Notes: generated by a model not told the origin, from the sequence alone. A stretch of DNA of 64,000 nucleotides from an uncultured Lachnospiraceae bacterium (GCA_902780385.1 CACZFF010000001.1:1-64000); one strand, 5' to 3'; positions 1 through 8,258 are shown, numbered from the stretch's first letter. A program made the numbers and translations.

Positions 1-1
1 A

Positions 2-1359
2 CTCTCCAAGTGCCTTTATAATGCGGCGCTGTTCCGGATCCGCCAGGTCTTTACCGGCTGGGACAAAGAGGACCGGTCGGAAAATGAGAAGGCAGTCTTC
101 CGCGAGATTGCCGTCATGAAGGAGGTGTATCCGGACATAAAGGCAGGCCGGGTCCTGTCATACCGGGCGCTGGATGCCGTCATGCGCGCGAATGGAAATC
201 CGGACTTCTTTGCCGGACTCCCCATGCAGACAGCCCAGCGGATCCTGAAGGAGGCAGTCAGTACCTTTAAAGGGTGGCTGTCCGCGCTGAAGGAATATAA
301 AAAGGCACCGGGCAGGTTCACCGGGAGGCCGCGCATGCCGAAGTACCTGAAAAGCGGCGTGCACACCTTTTACATCTCCAACCAGGACGCAGTGCTGTAC
401 CCGGTGTACAGGGATATCGACACCCCGGACAGCTGCGCGGACAGGACGGAATGCCCTGCCTGCAGGGGATATGCGGGGATGGAACTCAAGCTCCCGCTGA
501 TAAGGGAGCGGCTGTACCTCCCCCACATCCACAGGGACAGCGTCCTGAAGGAGGTCCAGGTGAAGCCGTATTACGGAAAGATCATGCTGGTCCTTGTGCT
601 GGAGACGGAAGAGATCTCCGTTTCCGCATCCCGCCCGCATGCCGCTGGGATCGACCTGGGGACGGACAACATCGCAGCCATCGTATCGACGGACCATGCG
701 TCCCGCATATACAAAGGCGGTGCTGTCCTCTCCGAAAACCGGTCCTTCCACAAGAAGAGGGCGCGGGCAGTCGGCATCATGACAAAAGGGAAAAAACACA
801 GGCCCGCGGACAGCGCCCGCCTGAGGCGGCTGTCCCTGCATCATGACTGCTTCATGAGGGACATGATGCACAAGATCTCCACGGACATCATCCGCTACTG
901 TGTGGAGCACGGCGTGGGGACGCTGGTCATCGGCACGAACAGGGGCTGGAAGCAGGGCGCTGATATGGGGAAGGTCAATGACCAGAACTTTGTCAGCGTG
1001 CCGCATGACAGGCTCAGGAAGATGATCGGATACAAGGCCGCGAAAGAGGGGATCCTCATCGTGGAGCAGGAGGAGTGGAGCAGGAGGAGTCGTATACTTC
1101 AAAGGCGGATATCACCGCAATGGACCCGATGCCGGTATACGGAGAAGAGGAGGATGTGCCTGTCTTTTCCGGGAGGAGGACGGCGCGGGGGCTGTATGCC
1201 TGCAGCAGGGGATACACAGTGAACGCGGACTGCAATGCGGCAGCGAACATCCTGAGGAAGGCGGTCCCGGGCGCATGGGATGGGACGGAGGACTTCCGTT
1301 TCCTTGCGCATCCGGATACTATTGGTTTTAAAGCCCTGCAGCGCGCGCGGACCGCGTAA
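2..1359 (+). pseudogene. tnpB: IS200/IS605-family TnpB (OrfB) nuclease, frameshifted and cut by the window start
   Basis: TnpB proteins are RNA-guided DNA nucleases of IS200/IS605 elements. The frame is open from base 2, so the N-terminus lies outside the window. The RuvC start is seen as GIDLGTDN near 652-675, followed by VIGTNRGWKQ near 929-958. The frame then breaks and continues in another frame with EESYTSKA, FSGRR, RGLY and NADCNAAANILRK, the usual TnpB C-terminus with its last RuvC block. The break is caused by an exact 14-bp tandem duplication (1061-1074 and 1075-1088); removing one copy restores I-V-E-Q-E-E-S-Y-T-S-K-A. The first frame would end at 1222. No tnpA is visible in the window. 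The family is certain; loss of function is inferred from the frameshift. Confidence 0.9.
1061..1088 (+). repeat. 14-bp exact tandem duplication that breaks tnpB
   Basis: The 14 bases at 1061-1074 (gtggagcaggagga) recur immediately at 1075-1088. Fourteen is not a multiple of three, so the duplication shifts the frame inside the conserved EESYTSK block. One copy gives the canonical TnpB sequence, so the duplication is the mutation itself. Confidence 0.93.
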
Positions 1360-1361
1360 AG

Positions 1362-1475
1362 ATCCGCAGAAAGTATTCCGGAGGGAGAGCTGGGAGGGTT
1401 TCTAAAGCCCGAAGGGGCTTTGATACCACCTCCAAAGGACGCGGTTCAGCATCGCATGGGGGTGGAGGTTCATGA
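1362..1475 (+). ncRNA. Candidate omega/reRNA scaffold and IS right end
   Basis: In IS200/IS605 elements the guide RNA is read from the 3' end of tnpB across the right end. Just past the tnpB stop there is a stem with arms AAAGCCC (1404-1410) and GGGCTTT (1415-1421), extended by GGGAGG-type bases upstream and CCACCTCC downstream. A G-rich stretch ending in TTCATGAATG follows at about 1453-1480. Position and shape fit a scaffold plus right-end hairpin. The exact end of the element, and hence the guide start, cannot be fixed from one copy. Confidence 0.45.
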
Positions 1476-1539
1476 ATGATTCCGCTTCCATGACAGAGAA
1501 CCAGTGCCTGAGAAATGTCCAAGCCCAGACGCAGAACGT

Positions 1540-1656
1540 CCCGCTCAGAAAAACGTCATTTTTACGGTGGATTTCATACACTCGTCCAAAGCTTCCTCTT
1601 CCGATTTCCCGAACAATATTCCATCCCGGCCATGGACAGATATCAATACTCATCAT
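1540..1656 (-). pseudogene. N-terminal remnant of a Ser/Thr protein kinase, interrupted by the IS element
   Basis: Read on the minus strand from ATG 1656 (a second ATG is at 1653), with ggagaag upstream as ribosome binding site, the peptide has WNIVREIGRGSFGRVYEIHR. This is the glycine-rich loop of a Hanks-type kinase. It closely matches the start of the complete kinase at 53957 (WKIVRELGRGSFGEVYEIHR). Kinase similarity stops about 35 codons in, near 1550, and the frame then runs into the right end of the tnpB element, with no kinase sequence behind it. The rest of the gene would lie beyond the left end of the element, outside the window. The remnant opposes the main coding direction of the region. 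Confidence 0.75.
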
Positions 1657-1885
1657 CTGGTTCTTCTCCGTTATTGTTTATGACCCGGTAAAAACGAAAC
1701 AAGAGACATCATGGAAATAAACCCTTTTCCAAATGTCTGGGAATCATTATATCACGATTAATCGTAATTATTAATATGATAAATACAACTGCCCTTTAAT
1801 GGAATTTAATCTTGCCGGTGGGTCTGCACTGATAACCCATTGACTTTATTGCAACTCTTTTCTTACATGAGAAACTCATCAATGA

Positions 1886-1915
1886 TTGACAGAAAAGATT
1901 GAAAACGTTTATCAT
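1886..1915 (+). promoter_or_regulatory. SigA-type promoter of the apbE gene
   Basis: TTGACA at 1886-1891 and TATCAT at 1910-1915 are separated by 18 bases, a near-consensus housekeeping promoter about 65-95 bases before the apbE start. No other gene lies between. Confidence 0.65.
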
Positions 1916-1981
1916 AGCAAACGGTGATACCGCACATAATTGTATGGTTGTATTTGCTTCTAAATACATATAGATGCTTAA

Positions 1982-3568
1982 ATGAAACGAGAGAAAGAGA
2001 TCAAAAAGATGCTCAAAAAAATAATCAATATTGCACTGGCAATCGCATTAACAGCATCACTGGCAGGGTGCGGCAGTAAATCCGCTGCCAGGGATGCTGC
2101 GGGAGACTCTGCTGCGGCGCAGAGCACTGCGGCGCAGACAGCTGCTGTTCAGGAGGAATCATCAGATCAGTCAGATGGCATCGAAGATGGTTCCGAAGGG
2201 GAGAACACTCCGCAAAAGGCGGCAGAGTCAGAGCAGGAAACCTCTGCAGAAAGCGTTGAAATACCGGAGACCCCTTATGTTCGTGATGACGGCGGTGTTT
2301 CCATTGATGTCTTTGCCATGGATACATATATGAATCTTCTGGCTTACGGAGACCGGGCGGAAGAGGCTGTGCTCGCGGCGGCTCAGGAGATTCACAGGAT
2401 TGATGACATGCTCTCCACAGGAAATCCGGAGAGTGAGATTTCAAAGCTTAACGCGGCCGGTACCGGACACGTATCGGAGGATACACTTTACCTGATCAAA
2501 GAGTCTAAGGCCCTTTATGAAGAGACCAATGGTCTTTTTGACATCGCCATTTATCCGGTCATGAAGCTCTGGGGCTTCCCCTCACAGGAATACCGTGTCC
2601 CGACAGACGAGGAGATCAAAACCGGACTGAAGCTTGCGGATGCATCGAAGATTGCCATCGGAGGTGCTGTAGCAGCTGCACCTGAATCGGCGGCTGAAGG
2701 AAAGACAGAAGCCAAGACAACAGCCAAAACCGAAGAAGCCTCAAAAGCAAAAGCAGAAGATGCGGACGCGGAAAAAGATAAAGCAAAAGCAGAAGGCACA
2801 GAAGCCGCAGAAGCCAAAAACGGGGAAGCAGAAAAGGAAAAAGCTAAAACAGAGGATACAGCTGCAAAGCCCGAAAAAGCCACAGCTCCGGAGGCAGGTG
2901 ATGGCGGTGGTGCCACAGACCAGCCTTCTGCTGCAGAAGAACCTGCTGCCGCAGACCAGCCTGCAGCAGTTGCTCAGGAGACGGAAGCAGCTGATAAATC
3001 CGCTCAGACATTGGTCCTGTTTGGAGCTTCCGGCATGGAGATCGACCTGGGCGGAATCGCAAAGGGCTTCACCAGCAGCCGGGTCATGGAAGTTTTCAGA
3101 GAATACGGCATAGAGCACGGCCTTGTCAGCCTGGGCGGCAACGTGCAGGCTCTCGGCACCAAAGAGAACGGAAAGCCCTGGCGCGTTGCCATCCAGAATC
3201 CCGAGAGCGAACTGGACTACCTCGGAATCCTGGATATTGAGGACAAGTGTGTTATAACCTCCGGCGGCTATGAGCGCTTTTTTGAAAAAGACGGCGTCCG
3301 CTACCACCACATCATTGATCCCCGCACCGGTTACCCGGCTGACAGCGGCATTATCTCGGCAACCATCATCAGCAAGGATGGCACGCTTGCAGACGGACTC
3401 TCGACATCCCTTTTCATCATGGGGAAAGACCAGGCCGAGAAATACTGGCGCAAAAATGCCGACAGATTCGATTACATCCTCGAAGATGAAGCCGGGAAGC
3501 TTTACGTGACAGAGGGCGCGGCCGCAATCCTCACTACAGAGGCAGAGATGGAAGTCGTGAAGAAATAA
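1982..3568 (+). CDS. apbE: ApbE-family FAD:protein FMN transferase lipoprotein
   Basis: ApbE enzymes use FAD to attach FMN to a threonine of target proteins outside the membrane. The start at 1982 lacks a clear ribosome site. ATG 2009, behind gagagaaagag, gives a clean lipoprotein signal (MLKKIINIALAIALTASLAGC, lipobox L-A-G-C) and is the better start. Family blocks are FAMDTYMN, HRIDDMLSTGNPESEISKLN, LFDIAIYPVMKLWGF, DLGGIAKGF, SLGGN, TSGGYERFF, HHIIDPRTGYP and DGLSTSLFIMG. A stretch of about 115 residues rich in Ala, Glu and Lys (about 2670-3000) is inserted between the LWGF block and the DLGGIAKG block, which makes the protein much longer than usual. No FMN-bind target protein is seen nearby. 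Confidence 0.93.
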   Translation: MKREKEIKKMLKKIINIALAIALTASLAGCGSKSAARDAAGDSAAAQSTAAQTAAVQEESSDQSDGIEDGSEGENTPQKAAESEQETSAESVEIPETPYVRDDGGVSIDVFAMDTYMNLLAYGDRAEEAVLAAAQEIHRIDDMLSTGNPESEISKLNAAGTGHVSEDTLYLIKESKALYEETNGLFDIAIYPVMKLWGFPSQEYRVPTDEEIKTGLKLADASKIAIGGAVAAAPESAAEGKTEAKTTAKTEEASKAKAEDADAEKDKAKAEGTEAAEAKNGEAEKEKAKTEDTAAKPEKATAPEAGDGGGATDQPSAAEEPAAADQPAAVAQETEAADKSAQTLVLFGASGMEIDLGGIAKGFTSSRVMEVFREYGIEHGLVSLGGNVQALGTKENGKPWRVAIQNPESELDYLGILDIEDKCVITSGGYERFFEKDGVRYHHIIDPRTGYPADSGIISATIISKDGTLADGLSTSLFIMGKDQAEKYWRKNADRFDYILEDEAGKLYVTEGAAAILTTEAEMEVVKK

Positions 3569-3655
3569 CACATCTCGCGTTTCAGGCGGGCTTGTAAAGA
3601 AACAGTTCCTTGTAAAAAGACCTTGTAAAAAATATCCCCTGAATGACTTGTTTCA

Positions 3656-3684
3656 TTGACTTTATCGCGTTGACGTATTAACAT
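3656..3684 (+). promoter_or_regulatory. Probable promoter of the NhaC-family antiporter
   Basis: TTGACT (3656-3661), a 17-base spacer and TAACAT (3679-3684) make a plausible housekeeping promoter about 160 bases before the antiporter start. The REP-like palindrome at 3719-3792 would then lie in the transcribed leader. Confidence 0.45.
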
Positions 3685-3718
3685 TATAGGAGTTTTGTCC
3701 AACAGGACAGCGCAGCGA

Positions 3719-3792
3719 ATGAGTCACGAGGGACGGTTCTTTCTGACTCATTCCATGGAATGAGTCAAGGAGAACCGTCCCTTGTGACTCAT
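3719..3792. repeat. REP-like long palindrome
   Basis: Two arms of about 34 bases meet at CCATGG (3753-3758). The outer sequence is atgagtcac and each arm contains GGGACGGTTCT or its complement AGAACCGTCCC. The GGGACGG/CCGTCCC plus GACTCA pattern is typical of dispersed REP-type palindromes. A degenerate relative, also with GAGTCA and CCGTCCC, lies at 16230-16288. No RAYT transposase is in the window. Confidence 0.8.
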
Positions 3793-3844
3793 CTGCTTTT
3801 CCGGGGCAAACGCAACTATTGTTAGTATAAAGGGGAAACAAGTT

Positions 3845-5476
3845 ATGGAAAACAAGACACGTACCGTAAGGGTAACGATCGCAGCCTTTGTCGCAGTCGT
3901 TATTTTTCTGGCCATTTCGGCCTTCGTGACAACACCGGAGAGTGTTCAGCAGAGCTTCTGGTCACTGATCCCGCCCATCATCGCTATCATCCTTGCGCTG
4001 GTGACAAAGGAAGTTTACAGCTCTCTGTTTGTTGGTATCCTGACCGGATCTCTTCTGTATTCGGGCTTTAGTTTTGAAGGCACGATGACACACGTCTTCA
4101 ACGACGGAATCATCGCTTCTCTGTCGAAATCCTGGAATGTCGGTATTCTGATCTTCCTGGTCATTCTGGGTACCATCGTTCAGCTCATGAACCGCACCGG
4201 CGGCAGTGCCGCCTTCGGCAACTGGGCAACCCGCCGCATCCAGACCAGAGAGGGTGCGCAGCTGGCCACCATCGGTCTGGGCGTCCTGATCTTCATCGAC
4301 GACTATTTCAACTGCCTGACAGTCGGCAGCGTCATGCGTCCTGTGACAGATAAATACAAAGTCTCCAGAGCCAAGCTGGCATACCTGATCGATGCCACGG
4401 CAGCTCCTGTCTGCATTATCGCCCCCATCTCCAGCTGGGCGGCTGCAGTCTCCGGATTTGTCGAGGGTGAAAACGGTCTCGCGCTCTTCATCCGCACCAT
4501 TCCTTACAACTATTATGCACTGCTGACCCTCGCCATGATGATCATGATCGTCCTGATGCACATCAACTACGGTCCCATGGCAGAGCATGAATACAATGCC
4601 ACCGAGAAGGGCGATATCTATACAACACCTGACCGCCCCTATGCAGACGCGGCGGATGAATCCCAGGGCCGTGTGGGTATTGTCGCGGATATGCTGATTC
4701 CGATTTTCTCCCTGATCATCTGCTGTGTCATCGGTATGATCTACACCGGCGGATTCTTCAGCGGCACCAACTTCATCGATGCTTTTGCAGGCAGCGATGC
4801 TTCGGTCGGTCTGGTACTTGGTTCTTTCTGCGCCCTGATCATCACTATGGTCTATTACCTGATCCGCAACTCGCTGAGTTTTGAAGAGATGATGGGCTGC
4901 CTTCCGGACGGCTTCAAACAGATGGTTCCCGCTATCCTGATTCTGACCCTTGCCTGGACCCTGAACGGCACGACCGCAAGCCTGGGAGCAAAGGAATTCG
5001 TTGCAGGCATCATCGCCAACAATGCGGCGCGCTTTGCATCCTTCCTGCCCGCGATCATCTTCATGATCGCCGTCGGCCTGTCCTTCGCAACCGGTACGTC
5101 CTGGGGTACTTTCGGTATCCTGATCCCGATCGTGGTTGCCTGCTTCCAGACCACAGACCCTCAGCTTATGATCATCGCAATGAGCGCCTGCATGGCAGGT
5201 TCTGTCTGCGGTGACCACTGCTCACCCATTTCGGATACCACGATCATGTCCAGTGCCGGTGCCCAGTGCAACCATATCAACCATGTATCGACGCAGATGC
5301 CCTATGCGCTTACCTGTGCAGCTGTTTCCGCAGTGACCTATGTCATTGCCGGACTGGTCCGCAATGCCGCGATTTCTCTCCTGATCGGTTTAGTGATGAT
5401 GCTTGCGGTCATGTTTATTTTCAAAGTGGCAGGAGGAAATTCGACTCCTTCCTCTGCCGCGCAGAATGATAATTGA
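3845..5476 (+). CDS. NhaC-family Na+/H+ antiporter
   Basis: This 543-residue protein has about 11-12 hydrophobic segments over its whole length. Blocks typical of the NhaC/COG1757 antiporter family are IPPIIAIILALVTKEVYSSLFVGI, FIDDYFNCLTVGSVMRPVTD, CIIAPISSWAAAVSGF, GTSWGTFGILIPIV and CGDHCSPISDTTIMSSAGA. Members exchange sodium for protons across the membrane, and some carry malate or amino acids, so the substrate is not certain. ATG 3845 follows aaagggg. The gene stands alone between its own promoter and a strong terminator, so it does not look like part of the secretion region. A 418-codon frame on the opposite strand (3962-5218) is a shadow. Confidence 0.92.
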   Translation: MENKTRTVRVTIAAFVAVVIFLAISAFVTTPESVQQSFWSLIPPIIAIILALVTKEVYSSLFVGILTGSLLYSGFSFEGTMTHVFNDGIIASLSKSWNVGILIFLVILGTIVQLMNRTGGSAAFGNWATRRIQTREGAQLATIGLGVLIFIDDYFNCLTVGSVMRPVTDKYKVSRAKLAYLIDATAAPVCIIAPISSWAAAVSGFVEGENGLALFIRTIPYNYYALLTLAMMIMIVLMHINYGPMAEHEYNATEKGDIYTTPDRPYADAADESQGRVGIVADMLIPIFSLIICCVIGMIYTGGFFSGTNFIDAFAGSDASVGLVLGSFCALIITMVYYLIRNSLSFEEMMGCLPDGFKQMVPAILILTLAWTLNGTTASLGAKEFVAGIIANNAARFASFLPAIIFMIAVGLSFATGTSWGTFGILIPIVVACFQTTDPQLMIIAMSACMAGSVCGDHCSPISDTTIMSSAGAQCNHINHVSTQMPYALTCAAVSAVTYVIAGLVRNAAISLLIGLVMMLAVMFIFKVAGGNSTPSSAAQNDN

Positions 5477-5515
5477 CATCTGACTGTATTTGGAAAGTAA
5501 ATATAACAGATTTAC

Positions 5516-5553
5516 CACAAAAAAGACCTGCCGTGCGGCAGGTCTTTTTTGTG
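5516..5553. terminator. Intrinsic terminator after the antiporter gene
   Basis: Perfect 18-base arms (5516-5533 and 5536-5553) form a hairpin whose outer part is A-run and T-run, so it can act in both directions. The GC core is GACCTGCCG/CGGCAGGTC. Confidence 0.93.
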
Positions 5554-5559
5554 CGATAA

Positions 5560-5715
5560 GCCGCCAAGCGCATCTCGTACTTGCACGAAGATGCATTTGG
5601 CGGCCAACGGTCAATCGAGCAGGAGCATCCTGCTCGATTGAGTGCACCATGCCGGGAACACCTCAAAAATCCCTGTGCCGCGGGGGTTCCACAGCCCAGG
5701 GATTCATGGAGGTTT
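5560..5715. repeat. Three-hairpin structured element, possible member of the hairpin-cassette family
   Basis: Three hairpins follow each other: GCCGCCAAGC...TTGGCGGC (5560-5604), a perfect 13-base stem CAATCGAGCAGGA with its complement (5612-5640), and ACCTC..ATCCCTG with CAGGGAT..GAGGT (5659-5714). The order hairpin, short linker, hairpin, then AACACCTCAAA matches the end of the element at 15221 (hairpin, linker, hairpin, AACACCTCGAA), although the stem sequences differ. No protein-coding signal is seen here. Confidence 0.55.
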
Positions 5716-5787
5716 TTGGTATTTGGGACAAAGACTTCTTTTCTGTTCACCATCATTGACAGAAAATCTCTGCCTGCAATGATTCCC

Positions 5788-5889
5788 TCATTGTTTAATT
5801 CGAAAAACCTGATCATAAATAAACTCCTGAATCGCAGCGTCAGCTAACTGTAGTTCTCTCAATTTAATCAAATAATCTGCTGTACTCAT
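5788..5889 (-). other. 33-codon open frame, possible degraded coding remnant
   Basis: On the minus strand an ATG at 5889 opens 33 codons (starting MSTADYLIKLRELQLADA) up to a stop at 5788. A second frame continues with similar composition (MIRFFELNNEGIIAGRDF). The two frames could be pieces of one frameshifted gene. There is no ribosome binding site and I do not recognise the family. It may be chance. Confidence 0.2.
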
Positions 5890-6027
5890 AGGTTCATGCT
5901 AACATGTATTGGATGCTGCAAAAACCAGTTTACGGTAAAACGATAAATCCGTTTCCTCCTCTCGAGAGTATTCTGTACCACAGGAATTATCTGGTCTGAC
6001 CTGCAGTAATTGCTTCGCAAAATATCA

Positions 6028-6249
6028 TTTATTTTAACGATTAAACGTGGTATATTAGTAAATTGAATACATCTGTACATTTACTTGCGGAGACAGGTTT
6101 TCCATCGGTATGTTTCCGTGTCTGTCTGTGACATGACACAGCGGAAAACAGGCTGCTGCCGCGCCATGGGGAGGCATCTGCAGGAACGGGGATGTTTTCA
6201 AAGACCAGCTGTGAACAACTGAATGTATGATCAATGAGTTGTAAAATCC
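6028..6249 (+). promoter_or_regulatory. Weak promoter and structured leader of the 6250 gene
   Basis: A TATATT box at 6051-6056 with TTTATT 17 bases upstream (6028-6033) could start a leader of about 190 bases. Inside it, AGACAGG (6091-6097) can pair with CCGTGTCT (6116-6123), while the overlapping GTTTTCC (6097-6103) can pair with GGAAAAC (6143-6149). These pairings exclude each other, as in an attenuator. No known riboswitch class is recognised. Confidence 0.3.
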
Positions 6250-6852
6250 ATGAGTAGTGAAGCAATAGTATGTACGGTGGTACTGATCTGTGTTGTTTTG
6301 ATCCTCTTCCTGGTACAGAGAAAAAACAAAGCGAAAGCCGTGGAAAAAACGAAAGATTCTTCTGAAAGTACCGCAGGGGATGAATCAGGAAAGACAAGTG
6401 GACCGGGAGGAGCTGCATCGAAGATAGAATCTTCCGAAAAGAAGGGAGAGGAGAAGCGGTCAGGACTTCTGTATATTCCTCCGGAGATGGTTTCACATGA
6501 GGATAAGTCTGACGGATATACTGACGACACGTATGAAAGGACGGAGGTCCGGGAAGTTTCCGGAGTACATGAAATCTATTCTGACAGCGCATCTGATCGT
6601 GTCGACATTGCAGGGGAATCCACTGTAAGAACACGATCTCCCGGGACTTCTTCCGGATACAATCCCGACGATCAATCATCCGCTTCTGTTAGTAATTCAG
6701 AGGATAATGAGAATAATACGGTACGTATTTATCAGTATCGCAAAAAGACCAATAAGTGGGTTTGTCCCTATTGCGAACTCGAAAATCCCGGATGGACAAA
6801 TATCTGTCAGGTCTGCGGAGAAATCCGGACAAGTGTCAAGAATGCCAGATAG
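6250..6852 (+). CDS. Membrane protein with C-terminal RanBP2-type zinc finger
   Basis: This 200-residue protein has an N-terminal membrane segment (about residues 6-23, VCTVVLICVVLILFLV), a basic stop-transfer stretch, and a long acidic and serine-rich linker. It ends in a zinc finger of the RanBP2 pattern, W-x-C-x2-C-x10-C-x2-C, with Cys172, Cys175, Cys186 and Cys189. The finger would be cytoplasmic. RanBP2-type fingers bind proteins or RNA; the partner here is unknown. No clear ribosome site precedes ATG 6250. The stop codon lies in the first unit of a 17-bp tandem repeat. It heads the run that leads into the vWA/PP2C/kinase triad. Confidence 0.7.
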   Translation: MSSEAIVCTVVLICVVLILFLVQRKNKAKAVEKTKDSSESTAGDESGKTSGPGGAASKIESSEKKGEEKRSGLLYIPPEMVSHEDKSDGYTDDTYERTEVREVSGVHEIYSDSASDRVDIAGESTVRTRSPGTSSGYNPDDQSSASVSNSEDNENNTVRIYQYRKKTNKWVCPYCELENPGWTNICQVCGEIRTSVKNAR

Positions 6853-6964
6853 AAATAAATGTCTGATAGAAGTAAATGCCTGATAGAAGTAAATGCCTGA
6901 TAGAAGTAAATGCCTGATAGAAGTAAATGTCAGACAGATGTAAATGCCGGATAGAAGCGACAGA
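6846..6964 (+). repeat. 17-bp tandem repeat, about seven units
   Basis: Units of 17 bases (consensus ctgatagaagtaaatgc) run head to tail from 6846 to 6964. Units 2-5 are nearly identical and the end units are diverged. The first unit contains the stop codon of the 6250 gene. There are no spacers, so it is not CRISPR. Seventeen is not a multiple of three, so it is not a coding repeat. Confidence 0.9.
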
Positions 6965-7012
6965 TCAAAGCCTGTCTTTGCAGGGATCGCTTTTTTATAT
7001 GAGGAAATAAAG

Positions 7013-7486
7013 ATGTTCTGCAAAAAATGTGGAATGAAGATAGAACGAGGGGCATCAAAGTGCCCCCACTGCGGTGAACAGTCTGTTTCAGCCGAATACT
7101 GCGGCGGTTTCTGGGAGATCACCCGGATCGGACAGGACAGAAGTGAGAAGGAGAAGAGCAATCTGAACACCGAAGACCTGTCCCGATACAGAGATGCCTT
7201 TGTGTCTGCCAAGCAGACCGAGGACAGAATGATCCGGCAGTACGATGAAGAAATAGGAAGGCTGAAGAAGGAAGAAAACAGGCTTAAATCTGCCTGTTTC
7301 CGCATGACTGCTCTGGCTTCCCTTCTCGCTGTTATAGTGATTCTTTTGTTTGTCCTCACAGTCAGAGGAGTTTTTAAAAACAGAGACCTGGAAAAAGAAC
7401 TGGACAAATACCGGAAAGCGGAAACAGAAGAAGTCGGAAATGTTTCGGATGAAAAGGATCCCCCTTCTGCGCAGGGGCCGGAATAA
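7013..7486 (+). CDS. Zinc-ribbon, coiled-coil, single-pass membrane protein
   Basis: ATG 7013 follows gaggaaat and places a zinc ribbon at the very start: Cys3, Cys6, Cys17 and Cys20 (C-x2-C-x10-C-x2-C). A frame-open ATG at 6944 lies in the 17-bp repeat and is less likely. After the ribbon comes a charged helix with coiled-coil character (about residues 55-95), then a membrane span (about 97-120), then a short charged tail. The total is 157 residues. The zinc ribbon resembles those at 10418 and 56394, so these proteins share a module. Function unknown; a scaffold in the membrane is a guess. Confidence 0.65.
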   Translation: MFCKKCGMKIERGASKCPHCGEQSVSAEYCGGFWEITRIGQDRSEKEKSNLNTEDLSRYRDAFVSAKQTEDRMIRQYDEEIGRLKKEENRLKSACFRMTALASLLAVIVILLFVLTVRGVFKNRDLEKELDKYRKAETEEVGNVSDEKDPPSAQGPE

Positions 7487-7535
7487 AGTCTGGATGATAT
7501 TTGAATAAATAAGTCTGAATGATATCTGAATAAAT
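7486..7535 (+). repeat. 25-bp tandem repeat, two units
   Basis: Units at 7486-7510 and 7511-7535 (aagtctgratgatatytgaataaat) differ at two positions. They fill the gap between the stop of the zinc-ribbon gene and the ribosome site of the vWA gene. Confidence 0.8.
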
Positions 7536-7571
7536 ATGGTAAAGAAAATACAGTAAAGGAAGGGACAAAAC

Positions 7572-8258
7572 ATGGGGAGCAACTACAGACTTACATTTCA
7601 CGTTGATATTGTGTTCTGTATTGATGCGACAGAGAGCATGGATCCGGTTCTGGATTCCGTCAAAAACAATGCACTTCATTTCTATCAGGACTTTCAACAG
7701 GTCATGGAGATGAAGCGCAAGAAGGTCGATCAACTCCGTGTGCGGATCGTTGTGTTCAGAGACTATATAGCAGATGGACCACGGGCCATGCTGGTTACGA
7801 ATTTCTTTAATCTGCCCGAACAGTCGGAGGAGCTTGAGACGAGTCTGCGCAGTATTGAAGCGATGGGCGGCGGCGATGATCCGGAGGACGGTCTGGAGGC
7901 GCTTGGCTATGCCATCAAGTCCGACTGGAATCATGACGCCAGAAAAAAGCGTCATGTGATCGTGCTGTGGTCTGATGAGGGAACTCATGAGCTGGGCTAT
8001 GGCAAACGTTCAAAGTACTATCCCAACGGGATGGCTGAGAATTTTCAGGAATTGACTGCCTGGTGGGGCAGCAGATATGCACCCGGTGAGATGGATGAGG
8101 ATGCAAAGAGGCTGATCCTTTTTGCCCCGGACAAGGAGTACTGGACTTCCATCGTTTCCAACTGGAACAACACAATTCACTATAAATCGGAGGCTGGAAA
8201 GGGACTGGAGGATATCGACTACCGACAGATCCTCGATGCCATCTCCAACTCCATTTAA
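7572..8258 (+). CDS. vWA-domain protein of the TerY-like triad
   Basis: The whole 228-residue protein is a von Willebrand A domain. The metal-binding MIDAS motif appears as D-A-T-E-S near residue 18, with GGGDDPEDGLEAL as the later conserved loop. It has no signal peptide or membrane span, so it is cytoplasmic. aaaggaaggg precedes ATG 7572. The next two genes are a PP2C phosphatase and a kinase with short gaps. vWA, PP2C and kinase in a row is the arrangement described as the TerY-P triad (Anantharaman, Iyer and Aravind), where the vWA protein is thought to bind the phospho-regulated partners. Assignment to TerY itself rests on context, not on an alignment. Confidence 0.8.
   Translation: MGSNYRLTFHVDIVFCIDATESMDPVLDSVKNNALHFYQDFQQVMEMKRKKVDQLRVRIVVFRDYIADGPRAMLVTNFFNLPEQSEELETSLRSIEAMGGGDDPEDGLEALGYAIKSDWNHDARKKRHVIVLWSDEGTHELGYGKRSKYYPNGMAENFQELTAWWGSRYAPGEMDEDAKRLILFAPDKEYWTSIVSNWNNTIHYKSEAGKGLEDIDYRQILDAISNSI

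Noticed and set aside
3962-5218. 418-codon minus-strand frame
   Set aside because: It lies fully opposite the antiporter gene, whose family blocks are clear, and its Asp/His/Gln-rich translation has no domain.
6846-6964. Possible CRISPR or coding repeat
   Set aside because: Seventeen-base units without spacers and not a multiple of three; a simple tandem repeat.
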